Position numbers and translations under genes: made by a program. DNA of 64,000 nucleotides, taken from NCBI GenBank assembly GCA_036897095.1, contig JAYMSP010000034.1, forward strand, positions 1 to 64,000, written 5' to 3'. The DNA comes from Plantago elongata (lineage: Eukaryota > Streptophyta > Magnoliopsida > Lamiales > Plantaginaceae). The notes under the pieces were generated by a model. It was given only the letters and a program-made list of their open reading frames with translations. It had not been told where the DNA came from and did not search any database. Every line of letters begins with the position of its first letter. Positions within the stretch are counted from its first letter, which is position 1. Positions 47,445 through 57,782 of the stretch are shown here, piece by piece.

Positions 47445-47576
47445 ATGGACAAAAATCTCGGTGAATCATCTTCACCTTGCTTGATTTTCCGTCATTTCTG
47501 TTTTTTTTTAACTGATTTCAATTTTTGTGTTGTTTTGTTAACAAAATCGTTTCGTTTTTATGCAGTTTCGCGGTGA
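47445..47576 (+). promoter_or_regulatory. Intron-split upstream ORF of SUVH copy 2
   Basis: ATG at 47445 reads MDKNL to 47460, then an intron (CTCG|GTGAAT ... TATGCAG) to 47565. Joined, it reads MDKNLVSR and stops at 47574-47576. It parallels copy 1 in position, length and splice phase. A second leader intron fits 47624-47874. Confidence 0.6.
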
Positions 47577-47890
47577 TCGATGTGAAATAATGTTCTAGGT
47601 CTCCGAAATCCTCTTCTCCTGAGGTAAAATGATCTGCATGTTAATTTTCCGTGCCTTTTTGTGATTTCCTGTGCTGGCGATGGTGTTTTTCTTCGTTTCT
47701 GAGTGCTAGTTGAATTTGATATTTTCGTTTTTATCTTTGGTGATGTGTGTTTTGTGAAATGCGATTCTACTTAGGGTTGGAAATGGATGATTGTAGTCTG
47801 TAGATGATTTGTAGTCGATTAAGTGATTTTGATGCTTCAAAGTGTTTAATAATCTAAGCTCCTTATAAATTCAGGTGTTTAGTGTGAGAA

Positions 47891-50800
47891 ATGATGGTTT
47901 CGGTTTCAAATGGAGTCGTAGATAGGGATGATTCGAGCAATCAGCCACTGGTGAGTGGTTATAAGTCGAAATGGAAGTTGAGGAAAGTGTGTGCTGTCCG
48001 GGATTTTCCTCCTAGATGTGGTCGAAGTGCAGCTCCTGTTGATTTAAGAACTGAAGACAATGCTGCTTGTGAGAAAGCTGATATCGAGGTTAACGATTCT
48101 AAGAGTTCTGATATAGGTGATCCTGTAATGCTTTATGAGGTTCAAGTTTCTGGAACTGCTAATGCGGAGGTTGTGAAAATTGAGGGTTCTGAAACAAACA
48201 ATGTGGATGGGGTTGTTGAGGATAGAAGCACTGCGAGAGAGAATAACATGGATTATGCTGGTTTAAACAACTCTCACGATGAGATTGGTTTGTGTTCTAA
48301 TGAAGCTGTTGGTAGTCCTGTGGATGTGGATGTGGATGTGGGTGTATCTCTTGATATGCTTATAGAAAAGGTTGTGACTTCTGTTGATAATGTGATGTTG
48401 GAAAATGGACCGTCAGAGATCAATTTGCAGAATGAGGTTGTTGGTCAAACAAATGAAGTGACTAGTGTTCCTATCGGTGTAGAAATTGCCGACTCAATGG
48501 ATGCGTTGGTGGGAGAAGTGGACATGATGGTAGATGGTTTCTTCAATGATACTGATGAAGTGGCCACGGAAACAAGTAATATGAATAATGATCATTCTGA
48601 GCAAGTTTCTGGTGTTCAAGGTCATCCAGTGCCTGGACAGTTGAATGAGGTGGATAATTTGGAATTCGTTCACAACTCAGACATTAAGGAAGCAAAGAAG
48701 GTGTCAGATGCTGCTGCTTCAGTTCCAAGTTTCCTCTTGCCAGGGGACTCTAATTCATTATCTTTGACCCATGAAAATATTGGGTCAGAGAGTGCTGGGA
48801 GGATGAAGAATAAATACCGCCGTAGAAATGTCTGTGCTGTTCGTGACTTCCCTCCCAACTGTGGGAGGAATGTGTCTGTACCAGCTTCAGGAAATAATTG
48901 TTTCAGTAGCTCAGAAAACATCAAGGTTGATTCAGGACCAACAATGACTAACAGTTCAATGGCTGTTATTAAAAGTGACATTGATGATGTTCAAGGTAAT
49001 GATTTTTCAGAAGAAAATAAGTCAAGTCGAGAGCTGGTACATGGCCTGATGGCTGCCCCTTTCTGCCCATGGAGAAAGGGAAAGGCTTCTTTACATGGTT
49101 CAGACAGTGGACCACGTGAAGGGAAATTGAAACAGCAAAAACTGAAAGCTGGACCTGTTACCTCAGGTAATAGTCCTAAAGAACATGGAGGGGGGGTGTC
49201 TAACAAGAAGAGACCATTTTCTGATCCCAGTGATGCAGATGGAAGTCATGATTCGTCGACTTTCTTGGATGATGAAGATTGTGGTGCCTATACTGAATCC
49301 CCTGTTGAAATTGCTCCGATTTCTATCCAACCTGACATTGATTACAGCAATGAGGATACTGCAGGATCACTTGAAAAGATGTTTACTGATTCACCTGGAA
49401 AAAGTGATAATGGGAAGTCTTCATATAGTGCTTTCAGTTCAGCGGAAGATGAGGATGGGGATGCTGGGCTGGGTTCGATGTCTGCTGTGAATCCCAAATT
49501 GAAAAAAAAGAAGGTAGGTTCAAGTAACTCGGTTGGGGAAACTGGAAAAGAAGTGTCGGAGATAAATCCTCTATGGCGAAACAAGTCCAAGGCTGTTGCT
49601 AGAAAAAGTACCAGTAGAGGAGATATTTCAGGAGGGGCATCTGTGAAGCCCGAGGGAGGCCCTGTTTCAAATTATGGTGGCTTGCCCGCCGATTCTCCTG
49701 TCAGCAAAAAGAAAACGGACTTGATTATCAGGCTGCCTGCTTTCAGTAAAAAGAAAAAGGACAGTGATGTTAGGCTACCTCCTGTCAGCAAAAAGAAAAA
49801 GGTCTTTGACATCAGGCTGCCTCCGTTTGGTCCTAATCACAAGAACCATGGTGATGCCCGGAATAGAGTGAGAGAGACACTTAGGTTGTTTAATGGTATT
49901 TGCCGGAAGCTTTTGCAACAGGAAGAAGGGAACTCAGTTCCCGAGGAGGAATGTGTGTCAAAGCTATCTGGCAAAAAACTGAAGCGAATTGATCTTGCCG
50001 CTGCAAAGATTATTAAAGAGCGTGGAAAAGAAGTGAATGCGGAGAAGCTAAATCTGGGAGCTGTACCTGGAGTTGAAGTGGGTGATGAGTTTCAGTACAG
50101 AACGGAACTTGCTGTTGTTGGGATTCACCGTCCTTACCAAGCTGGTATAGATTGGATAAGGCTTGATGGAGTGCCAGTTGCATCTAGTATTGTTACTTCT
50201 GGGGCTTACAATGATGATACTGATCATGCAGATACCTTGATATACTCAGGTCAGGGTGGTAATATTGTTGGGAAGTGTAAGATCCCTGAAGACCAGAAGC
50301 TCGAAAGAGGGAATTTAGCGTTGTATAACAGTGTAGAAAAAGGGAATCCCGTTCGTGTTGTCCGTGGATGGAGGGAGACAATAAAGGGTGCCGACCCTTT
50401 AGATTCAAAGGCTAAACTGGTCACTACTTACGTCTATGATGGACTATACACGGTGGCAAGATGGTGGGATGAACTCGGGTCTAATAAAAAGAAGGTTTAT
50501 AAGTTTGAATTGATAAGAAATGCTGGTCAACCGGAGCTTGCCTGGAAAGAGTTGAAAAGGGCGAGCAAGTCTAAAACCCGGCCAGGTGTGTGCGTTACAG
50601 ATATTTCTGATGGAAAAGAGCCTCTTGCCATCTGTGCTGTGAATTTATTTGATGATCAGAAACCACCTCAATTTACCTACATTTCGAAGATGATGTATCC
50701 TAGTTGGTTTCATCCGAGTCCTCCTGTGGGATGTGACTGCGTAGGCCGATGTGGCAGTTCTAAAAAATGCCGCTGTGCAGCCAGGAATGGAGGGGAAATC

Positions 50801-51418
50801 CCGTACAATCATAACGGAGCTATTGTTGAGGTAAAGCCCCTTGTATATGAATGTGGTCCACATTGTAAATGTCCTCCGTCGTGCTATAATCGGGTGACTC
50901 AGCGTGGAATTAAAGTTAAGCTCGAGATTTTCAAGACACAGTCCAGAGGCTGGGGATTAAGGGCATTGACTTCTGTCCCGTCAGGAAGTTTCATTTGTGA
51001 GTATGCAGGAGAGCTTCTTGAAGACACAGATGCTGAACGAAGAATTGGCAACGACGAATATCTGTTTGACATTGGTCAGAATTACACCGATTCATCTCTA
51101 AATCCTGAGGATGAAGCCCTTTCTGTTGAGCTCAAAGAAGAAGGTGGCTACACCATTGATGCCTGCCAATATGGTAGTGTAGGCCGATTCATAAATCACA
51201 GCTGCTCCCCCAACCTGTACGCTCAAAATGTCATCTTCGATCATGATGACAAGAAGATGCCACACGTGATGCTGTTTGCCATGGAAAACATTCCCCCGTT
51301 GCAGGAAATGACCTACCATTACAACTACAAGCTGAATGAGGTACTTGATGCTGATGGTAATGTCAAGGTAAAGAAGTGTTTTTGTGGTAGTGCGGAGTGT
51401 ACGGGCAGGCTGTACTGA
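47891..51418 (+). CDS. SUVH6: SUVH5/6-type histone H3K9 methyltransferase, copy 2
   Basis: Intronless CDS, 1175 aa; frame opens with two consecutive ATGs. The N-terminus has two copies of the motif RKVCAVRDFPPRCGR (near 31-46 and 317-332), separated by an acidic region absent from copy 1. The Lys-rich triple repeat is very regular here (IIRLPAFSKKKK, DVRLPPVSKKKK, DIRLPPFGPN; near 615-650). The SRA domain lies near 722-890, pre-SET near 945-1008 (CDCVGRCGSSKKCRCAARNG), SET near 1010-1155 with RFINHSCSPNLYAQNV, and post-SET KKCFCGSAECTGRLY ends the protein. All expected Cys and the NHSC motif are present, so it should be active. The SUVH5 versus SUVH6 label is a guess; both copies belong to that clade. 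Confidence 0.9.
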   Translation: MMVSVSNGVVDRDDSSNQPLVSGYKSKWKLRKVCAVRDFPPRCGRSAAPVDLRTEDNAACEKADIEVNDSKSSDIGDPVMLYEVQVSGTANAEVVKIEGSETNNVDGVVEDRSTARENNMDYAGLNNSHDEIGLCSNEAVGSPVDVDVDVGVSLDMLIEKVVTSVDNVMLENGPSEINLQNEVVGQTNEVTSVPIGVEIADSMDALVGEVDMMVDGFFNDTDEVATETSNMNNDHSEQVSGVQGHPVPGQLNEVDNLEFVHNSDIKEAKKVSDAAASVPSFLLPGDSNSLSLTHENIGSESAGRMKNKYRRRNVCAVRDFPPNCGRNVSVPASGNNCFSSSENIKVDSGPTMTNSSMAVIKSDIDDVQGNDFSEENKSSRELVHGLMAAPFCPWRKGKASLHGSDSGPREGKLKQQKLKAGPVTSGNSPKEHGGGVSNKKRPFSDPSDADGSHDSSTFLDDEDCGAYTESPVEIAPISIQPDIDYSNEDTAGSLEKMFTDSPGKSDNGKSSYSAFSSAEDEDGDAGLGSMSAVNPKLKKKKVGSSNSVGETGKEVSEINPLWRNKSKAVARKSTSRGDISGGASVKPEGGPVSNYGGLPADSPVSKKKTDLIIRLPAFSKKKKDSDVRLPPVSKKKKVFDIRLPPFGPNHKNHGDARNRVRETLRLFNGICRKLLQQEEGNSVPEEECVSKLSGKKLKRIDLAAAKIIKERGKEVNAEKLNLGAVPGVEVGDEFQYRTELAVVGIHRPYQAGIDWIRLDGVPVASSIVTSGAYNDDTDHADTLIYSGQGGNIVGKCKIPEDQKLERGNLALYNSVEKGNPVRVVRGWRETIKGADPLDSKAKLVTTYVYDGLYTVARWWDELGSNKKKVYKFELIRNAGQPELAWKELKRASKSKTRPGVCVTDISDGKEPLAICAVNLFDDQKPPQFTYISKMMYPSWFHPSPPVGCDCVGRCGSSKKCRCAARNGGEIPYNHNGAIVEVKPLVYECGPHCKCPPSCYNRVTQRGIKVKLEIFKTQSRGWGLRALTSVPSGSFICEYAGELLEDTDAERRIGNDEYLFDIGQNYTDSSLNPEDEALSVELKEEGGYTIDACQYGSVGRFINHSCSPNLYAQNVIFDHDDKKMPHVMLFAMENIPPLQEMTYHYNYKLNEVLDADGNVKVKKCFCGSAECTGRLY

Positions 51419-52834
51419 GATACTGATGTTGCATTTCCTAAACTCCGTAGATAAGAGCCGGAAGTCTCTTTAATATTCAGACCATGTTTTGCTTCTTGTG
51501 ATACATATTACAGCTAAGTTGAGGTATCCTTAGGTTGCACGTGCGGTTAAACATCATCTTTAGATTCTTAGTTTCGACATTTTGTTTCCGTTTGCAACCT
51601 CCTTGGCTGTGGTTCATACAGCTTCTGTGATGTTGTCCTTATTTGTTCTTTCCTTGGTAAAACGCTTTTGAAGTGTTTCCAGATGTTTATATGCCATTCC
51701 AGGGTGCCTATGCTTTTGGTTATGTTTTTTAGATCTGATAGAGTTTGCAAACTATTTAATTCTTAGTATATGATATTATCCTTGAACTCTGTAAAAGTTT
51801 GTAAATACTCTGAAGGGTTATTGGGAGTTTGGGACTTCCAGTATTTGGAACAGGTAAAAGCAGTTTTGCACTGTAAAGTTTGGCCATTTCTCGCAAGTGC
51901 CCTACACAAAAGTTTGGTGTGACCGTGTAATCAAAGGTCAACTGGAGAAGGAATTTCTAGCGTGACAGTAGTCGTCACTGTTCCTGGATTCACGTCACCT
52001 ATGGAGCTGTTACAGGAGCCAAGCCGAGTCGAAAAGTAGACTAGCCCAAGCGGAGCACGATGAATGAGATGGGGATTATCACGACTTTAGAAAAGATACA
52101 AAACTAGGACCCTAAAATATTAAGCTGATTGAAATCACATTACAAGATATGACACTGTAAAAAAAATGGAACTTGCCTTCATGAAGCAAACATACTGAAT
52201 ACTTCTGGGAGAAGTTCATATGCGATGAGTGAAATGTTCTCTGCCAATGAATTTTACTCTTGAGTTTTAACGACGGAATGAATAAGAATATCGAATGGAA
52301 TATTTGCCAGAATCAATTAAAGCTTTGCTCTGAATCATGAACTTACTTTTGTCTTGTAAATTTCTGAAAAGCCTACTTCGTTGTCCTATATATATGGTAT
52401 TTCGATTGCGAAAACTGTGGAGTTCTTGCAGTAAACGCTTACCGCTATCCAGTCATTGAAGTTGGAACAGGTTAAGTTTCATTCTTTTACATTGTTCTTG
52501 TTCCATTAATGGTCGTCTATTGTTGTATTGAATCTTTATCTTCGCCTTCAACCGTGCTTCGTTCGTCCTTGAATAATCGAATTCTGCTGTTATGTGATTT
52601 TAGATGCTACTTAAATTGCTCGCAATCCTGCATACAAATCCCCAATGTAGGCCAGAATGCCACACTATATATGGTTGTTCGTGAATGCTTACATACAGTG
52701 GTTGCAGAACAACCATGTATGAATATGAATACAGAACACTTTAATCTTCTAAATATACTAACTTTCTCAACTGCTATCTATTCCAGGACAAATTTCTGGG
52801 ACTATAGTTTGAAACTTAGAAGCGAAATCGAAGC
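51419..52834. other. 3' flank of SUVH copy 2 and spacer
   Basis: 3' UTR related to that of copy 1 up to about 51730, then spacer. ORFs near 52509-52838 show no family resemblance and are not called. Confidence 0.4.
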
Positions 52835-53443
52835 ATGAGCTATCATCTAAGCCCTCCCAAGTTGCTTCTCAATGGAACAAATTACACTAACCGGAAAGGG
52901 CGGATGAGCTCATTTCTTCTCAATCTTGACTATGCTCTATGGAAAAGTGTCACCCAAAAACGGCCATCCACCAGTCTTCTAAATGACAGCGCAATCGAAG
53001 TCCTAATTAGTGCACTTCCGGAGGAAGAGTATTACAAAGTAGGCACCTGTCATTCCGCCAAGGGGATGTGGGATACATTACAAGCCATGTATGGTAATCC
53101 GAGAGTCGTGAAAGCAAGGCTAGAAGCTCTCAGATTTGAATACGACAGGTTCACTATGATGCACGAGGAGAGTGTAAGTGACATGTATGCAAGGTTTATG
53201 AAGATTATTGCTCCCATGTATGACCTTGGTGGACAAATTAAGGAACATGAACAGGTTCAGAAGATACTAAGTGTGTTACCCCAAAAATTCCAGGCAAATG
53301 TAAGAGCAAATATGAAGGCGTTCGAGGCAATGAAAGTGGCAGAATTTATCGGTTTCCTCATTTCTCGTGAGATCAGATTCCAACTTGCTGAAGATGGAAT
53401 CGGCAGTTCTGTCATGAATGAAGAAGAGACAAGAGAGGGTTGA
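52835..53443 (+). mobile_element. Ty1/copia-type gag remnant
   Basis: A stretch of about 200 codons resembles the gag polyprotein region (UBN2/DUF4219-like) of plant copia retrotransposons. No protease, integrase or reverse transcriptase region and no pair of long terminal repeats was seen around it. It is a partial, isolated fossil. The gag part itself is open, so relatively recent decay or a captured domain are both possible. Confidence 0.7.
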
Positions 53444-53988
53444 ATCAGCTCCCTGGAAGCTTTGCTTTTAAAAATAAAGAGATTTTAGAACTGGAAATAT
53501 GAATAAATAAAAAGTTTGGGGTTTGTTTCATGTAATTTGAAACTTCTAGGGCTTTATTGTAATAAAGAATGAAATATAGAAGTGAAAATAAAAAAGGGAA
53601 AGTGAGAGGCTACAAATGTAATATCATCAATTTTTCATTATGAATGATGTATTTTTTATTGACCCTATTTACTACTAGTTTTTCAGTCACTCTTTTAGTT
53701 ATTTTAATAAAAAGATCGTTACATGAATGTATAATTTTTTAAATAAGTTAGTTGATTTTATAAGCTAATCAAATTAATCGGTTAAAAAGGAAAACTATAT
53801 ACAGTACTTCTTGTGCTAACAGATTCATTGTGTAATTATGTATCTACTTCTTACTTCTTAGTCCAATCTTTTGTCCTTCCACCTAATTTTTTAAATGTTA
53901 GGGACTTAAAATACTAATATTAAAGAGGGTGTTTAATGAGAAGTTTCCAGTTTTGTATTTCAAAATTTACATAAAGCCCTGAAAAGTA
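53444..53988. other. AT-rich spacer
   Basis: No gene, RNA or repeat recognised between the gag remnant and MITE B copy 2. Confidence 0.4.
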
Positions 53989-53991
53989 TAA

Positions 53992-54139
53992 GGGGCTGAT
54001 CGGCATGTCATTTGAATGGACATTTTTGTGAAATTGTGTTTGAAATGAAGTTGGAATGAAGTATTTTAAGTGTATTTTAGGCCAAATCATTATTCATCGA
54101 GCCAAATGGGAGCATTTAAATGGTATCCCAATCAGCCCC
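53992..54139. mobile_element. MITE family B, copy 2
   Basis: A 148-bp element with perfect TAA duplication (53989-53991, 54140-54142). The inverted ends are GGGGCTGATCGGCATGTCAT and GGGGCTGATTGGGATACCAT. It is the best preserved of three family B copies, and suits a Tourist-like (PIF/Harbinger) MITE. Confidence 0.8.
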
Positions 54140-54600
54140 TAATAGTTTCACAACTAAGTGTCTAGTACAATGGAATCCCTATTGGCAACTGATTTTGAGA
54201 GTGTTAAAATTTCAATTTAGATAACTCAACATGAATTCCAAGCCAAACAGTCCATGAAATACATAGAAGAATATTGTTCTAACTTGTGAAAGAATCAAAG
54301 AAGACTACTTGTTCCATGATAATTACCTACTTCGGAAGTCAATTAAGGTATCACATTCTGTAAATAGCAAACCCCAAAAAGAGACAATTAAAGTGTCCTG
54401 TGTTTAGCTTCACATTCAAGATTGTAGAAAATTATGCAAATGATATGAACTAGCCCAGAGGTAAACATAACATAAGCCAGTCTAATTCCATCCAGCTGTG
54501 ACCTAAGAAAGGCACCGTTGGTTATACTTCGTTAACTGCAGTTCATGTCAAAACACCGCAAGCATCTGGTCGCGCAATATTCACAGAAAGAGTAAGCTAA
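54140..54600. other. Spacer between MITE and Harbinger derivative
   Basis: No gene recognised; ordinary mixed-composition spacer. Confidence 0.4.
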
Positions 54601-55245
54601 GACTCTCCGCTGTGGCGGTTCCAATTATCGGTCATGGCGTGCGGTTGCTCCGCAGCAACCGCAGGTGCCACGACCGATAATTACACTTTGGCGACCGCAG
54701 TTTTTCTTTTCTTTTTAATTATTTATTTTGAAAATCGAATAACGGCGATATTTCAACATATAAATTGAGCATCTATAAAAAGATATCCTTATGTACTATT
54801 TCACAGAAATAGTAAGCTAAGACTGCCCGCTGTGGCGGCTCCAATTATCGGGCGTGGCGCGCGGTTGCTCCGCAGCAACTGTAGGTGCCAAGACCGATAA
54901 TTGCACTTTGGAGACCGCAATTTTCCTTTTCTTTTTAATTTTTTATTTCGAAAATCGAATAACGGCTATATTTCAGCAGATAAATTGAGCATCTATAAAA
55001 AGATACCATTATCTACTATTTCACAAAAATAGCAAGCTAAGACTACTCGTTGTGGCGGCTCCAATTATCGGTCGTGGCGTGCGGTTGCTCCGCAGCAACT
55101 GCAGGTGCCAAGACCGATAATTGCACTGTGGCGACCGCAGTGTTCCTTTTCTTTTTAATGTTTCTTTTATTTCGAAAATCGAATAACGACTATATTTTAA
55201 CAGATAAATTGAGCATCTATAAAAGGATACCCTTATCTACTATTT
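54591..55245. repeat. Three tandem 220-bp units with hairpin and TATA
   Basis: Units begin AGTAAGCTAAGAC at 54591, 54811 and AGCAAGCTAAGAC at 55031, exactly 220 bases apart. Each contains a long imperfect hairpin (54623-54682 in unit 1: arms AATTATCGGTC/GACCGATAATT and GCGGTTGCT/AGCAACCGC), then T-rich sequence, CGAATAACGGC and a TATA-like ATCTATAAAA (54771, 54991, 55211). The third unit runs into the interior of the element. Confidence 0.88.
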
Positions 55246-55917
55246 CCACCAACTTCTTCCTCTTGAAACACACCTTCATCCTCTCAATGACATCCTCTCA
55301 ACCAATCATCCTCTCATCCTCGTCAGATAAAGATGATAACCGACAGAATTGCTTTGGAGTGTATTCGGAATTGTCGGCGAAGTAATCTTCCATAATTTGA
55401 GCATGATGTTTCTCGCGTCTTCGATGTACATGCGAGTGTGTTTCTCCTTCGGTTGTGATGAAGAAGACCCGATAATGTACTTCGGCAACATCAACTCGAA
55501 GAATCTATTTGCCATCACTAGACTATAGGATACGGGTTCGAAAGCTGACCTTTCAGATTCGGACTCCGCATCGAACATGAACACCTCTTCCTCGGAGTGA
55601 TGTGATGAAGAATACATTTTAGCAAAGTGATATATGGTAGGTTGTATTTTGAGTTTAAAAAAAAGAAAGAAGTGTGAAATTTAAAATGTGGAGGAATATA
55701 TAAAGTTTGGTCTCTATTTATAGATCTTGAAAAAATTATAACCGTTGGTATTTCTTTTTTATTAAACGAATTTTTTTTAATTAAAAAATAAAATAAAAAC
55801 GTGGCCGGTTCAATTAGGACCGGCCGCGTGTACCAGCTGTTGGGGCTGGCCCCAATTCCATAACTCCATCCGTTGCTCAACCGATGGAGTTGCTCAGCAG
55901 TGGTTCACAGTGGGGCC
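54601..55917 (-). mobile_element. Decayed PIF/Harbinger derivative
   Basis: The right end (read inward GGCCCCACTGTG) resembles the start of each 220-bp unit (GACTGCCCGCTGTG), suggesting terminal inverted repeats. TAA and TTA abut the two ends, not an exact duplication. It contains the N-terminal part of a transposase on the minus strand and GC-rich hairpins near the right end (GGCCGGT/ACCGGCC near 55803-55826; CCATC-GTTG/CAAC-GATGG near 55867-55888). The rest of the transposase is deleted. Confidence 0.6.
55306..55617 (-). pseudogene. N-terminal fragment of a Harbinger transposase
   Basis: Starts MYSSSHHSEEEVFMFDAESE, then VMANRFFELMLPKYI and GSSSSQPKEKHTRMYIEDAR. The SSSQPK..TR.YI..-R pattern matches the N-terminus of plant PIF/Harbinger transposases as I recall it. 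The match fades after this and the DDE domain is absent. A TATA-like TATAAATAG lies upstream (minus sense) near 55718-55726, with a normal-looking leader. Confidence 0.6.
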
Positions 55918-56400
55918 TTACAGTGGACGGTTTAACAGTCTAACATGATACAGAACGCATAATACAAGACATGGTGCACAAATGTACATATCTAAGTAGA
56001 GAGGTATCTCAGTAACATTATATGTATATATATGAAACAGGCATTTTATGTTAATTCCAAAATTTGATACATGGTCTAAGACAACAACATATTAGTGAAG
56101 GCACATTTAGGTGATACAACCGGGGGAGCCACATAAACGGGCTACTACCCATCTGATGATCATTAAAGCAGTAAGCTCCTCTTTCCTATCTAAGAACCGA
56201 AAGTTTTATGTAAAATTAAAACCAGCTGTTCCCAACAAGCATTACCTACTATGACCGGGAGAGACAAAACACGATTGGCACAGGGTACTTGTCCACACGA
56301 CAATCATCCAAGGCTGCAAACAGATACAGACAGCTCTTATTAGTAGAGGATCACATGCGTTGGTTTTGTCAATCACGATCACAGTGTGCTGGAGGTAATG
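55918..56400. other. Spacer and FLZ gene 3' UTR
   Basis: Spacer from the Harbinger derivative to the stop codon of the minus-strand FLZ gene; the right part should be its 3' UTR. Confidence 0.4.
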
Positions 56401-57782
56401 CTATAATTCAGGCATGCCGATGAAGAGGATGCTCTTAGAGATGTCTTGGCTGTTGCTTGACTTGACAGAGAATTTCGGGGAACTTTTATTTGTATTCTCC
56501 ATCTCTTCATCAATGTCAATCTCCCCTGAGCGGCAAACATGACTGCAAAATGCTTTTTCACTGTCAAAGACAAACTGTTAGCGTACTCAACTTAATGCAA
56601 CATGCATTTTTTGACATAAAACACATGCATTACATTCCATGCTTGAACTCATCAACATCATGAACAGAAAACAATGCATACATTTGAATGAATGTTGATG
56701 AATTTCAGGCAAGGAACGATTTTTCAGCTCCAGATAACATCTAAGCTATTAACCGTCAAGATAAAGAAACGGAGGAATGACGAGGCTGACCTATACATGT
56801 ATATATCTTCACCATCCAGGTTCTTCTTGCAAGAGTAACAAAATTTCAAGAAGTCACTGGCGAGAAAACTGTCAACAACTTCAGAAGCGCTAGATCCCAA
56901 GGGGATTGCAGTTTCATATATGTTGTCGTTGGGTAAACAAGTTGCTTCATCTTTGTGACCTTCCAAAATGCGGTCACCAAAGATATGAGTAACTTTTGGA
57001 TTGGGACCATGAGTTGTAACACAAGTATAATACTCAGATAGGTCAGTTTCACTTTCCGTAGCAGCATCAATAAAACCAGATGCAGACGGAGGAACTAAAC
57101 AAAAATTTTCCTCAAACAAGTTTCCAAGCTTAAGGCTTCCTCCAATAAACTTAGGCTCCAACGGTTTGGTGGAATTATGAGGGACCAAATTACCCGACCC
57201 AAGTCTAGACTTGCGGCTACCAAAATCGGTCGGACGCCCTCTACACCCGATGGAATCCAGAGAACAGGCACGAAAATTCTCACCCAACGCTGGACCAAAT
57301 GGATCTTCTCCGTTTCCAGACAAAACTTTAGCTGCTCTAGTTCCGGAATTCGAGAAAACAGCAACTTCCTTAGGCTGTGACTTAGGTGCTTGTTCGAGCA
57401 GAATAGTTTTACAATCACATGAACGGATGACATTCCCGGACTGTTCCGTTTCAACTTCAAGAGAATCTATAATCCCCAGTCCTACTTTTCCACAATCCCA
57501 GCTCTTCTGGCACCCCAACTTCAGGCACCTCAAGGGATTGGCGAAACTCGAAAATATCCTAAAGTCTAACGGGGAGGTGGGGCTTCTAACCGAATCTGAT
57601 TCAGCATTCCTAGGATTGAACCCAACAAACAAACCAGGCACAGTAAAAAAGGAGTTACTTTTATGCTTCTGACTCAAACTATCAGAGTGAATATTGGATT
57701 CAGAAGCTAAAATACAATCAGGCATCATCAAGTGATCCATTTGCTGAACCTTCTGCTGTGATCTGGTTCTTTTCCTCAGCAT
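56401..57782 (-). CDS. FLZ: FCS-like zinc-finger (FLZ, DUF581) protein
   Basis: Two exons on the minus strand, 57782-56791 and 56560-56401; 383 aa. The long N-terminal part is Ser-rich, with SNSFFTVPGLFVGFNPRN, SPTSPLDFRIFSSFANPL and GLGIIDSLE, motifs seen in the larger plant FLZ proteins. The zinc finger lies near 312-345: FLKFCYSCKKNLDGEDIYMY, then exon 2 SEKAFCSHVCRSGEID. FLZ proteins bind SnRK1 kinase subunits and act in sugar and energy signalling. The junction gives YMYS-EKAFCS instead of the usual YMYRG..AFCS, so the finger is one residue shorter. It ends SILFIGMPEL, similar to other large FLZ proteins. Confidence 0.87.

Noticed and set aside
54591-55245. CRISPR-like array
   Set aside because: Units are 220 bp, contiguous without spacers, and lie in a plant transposon.
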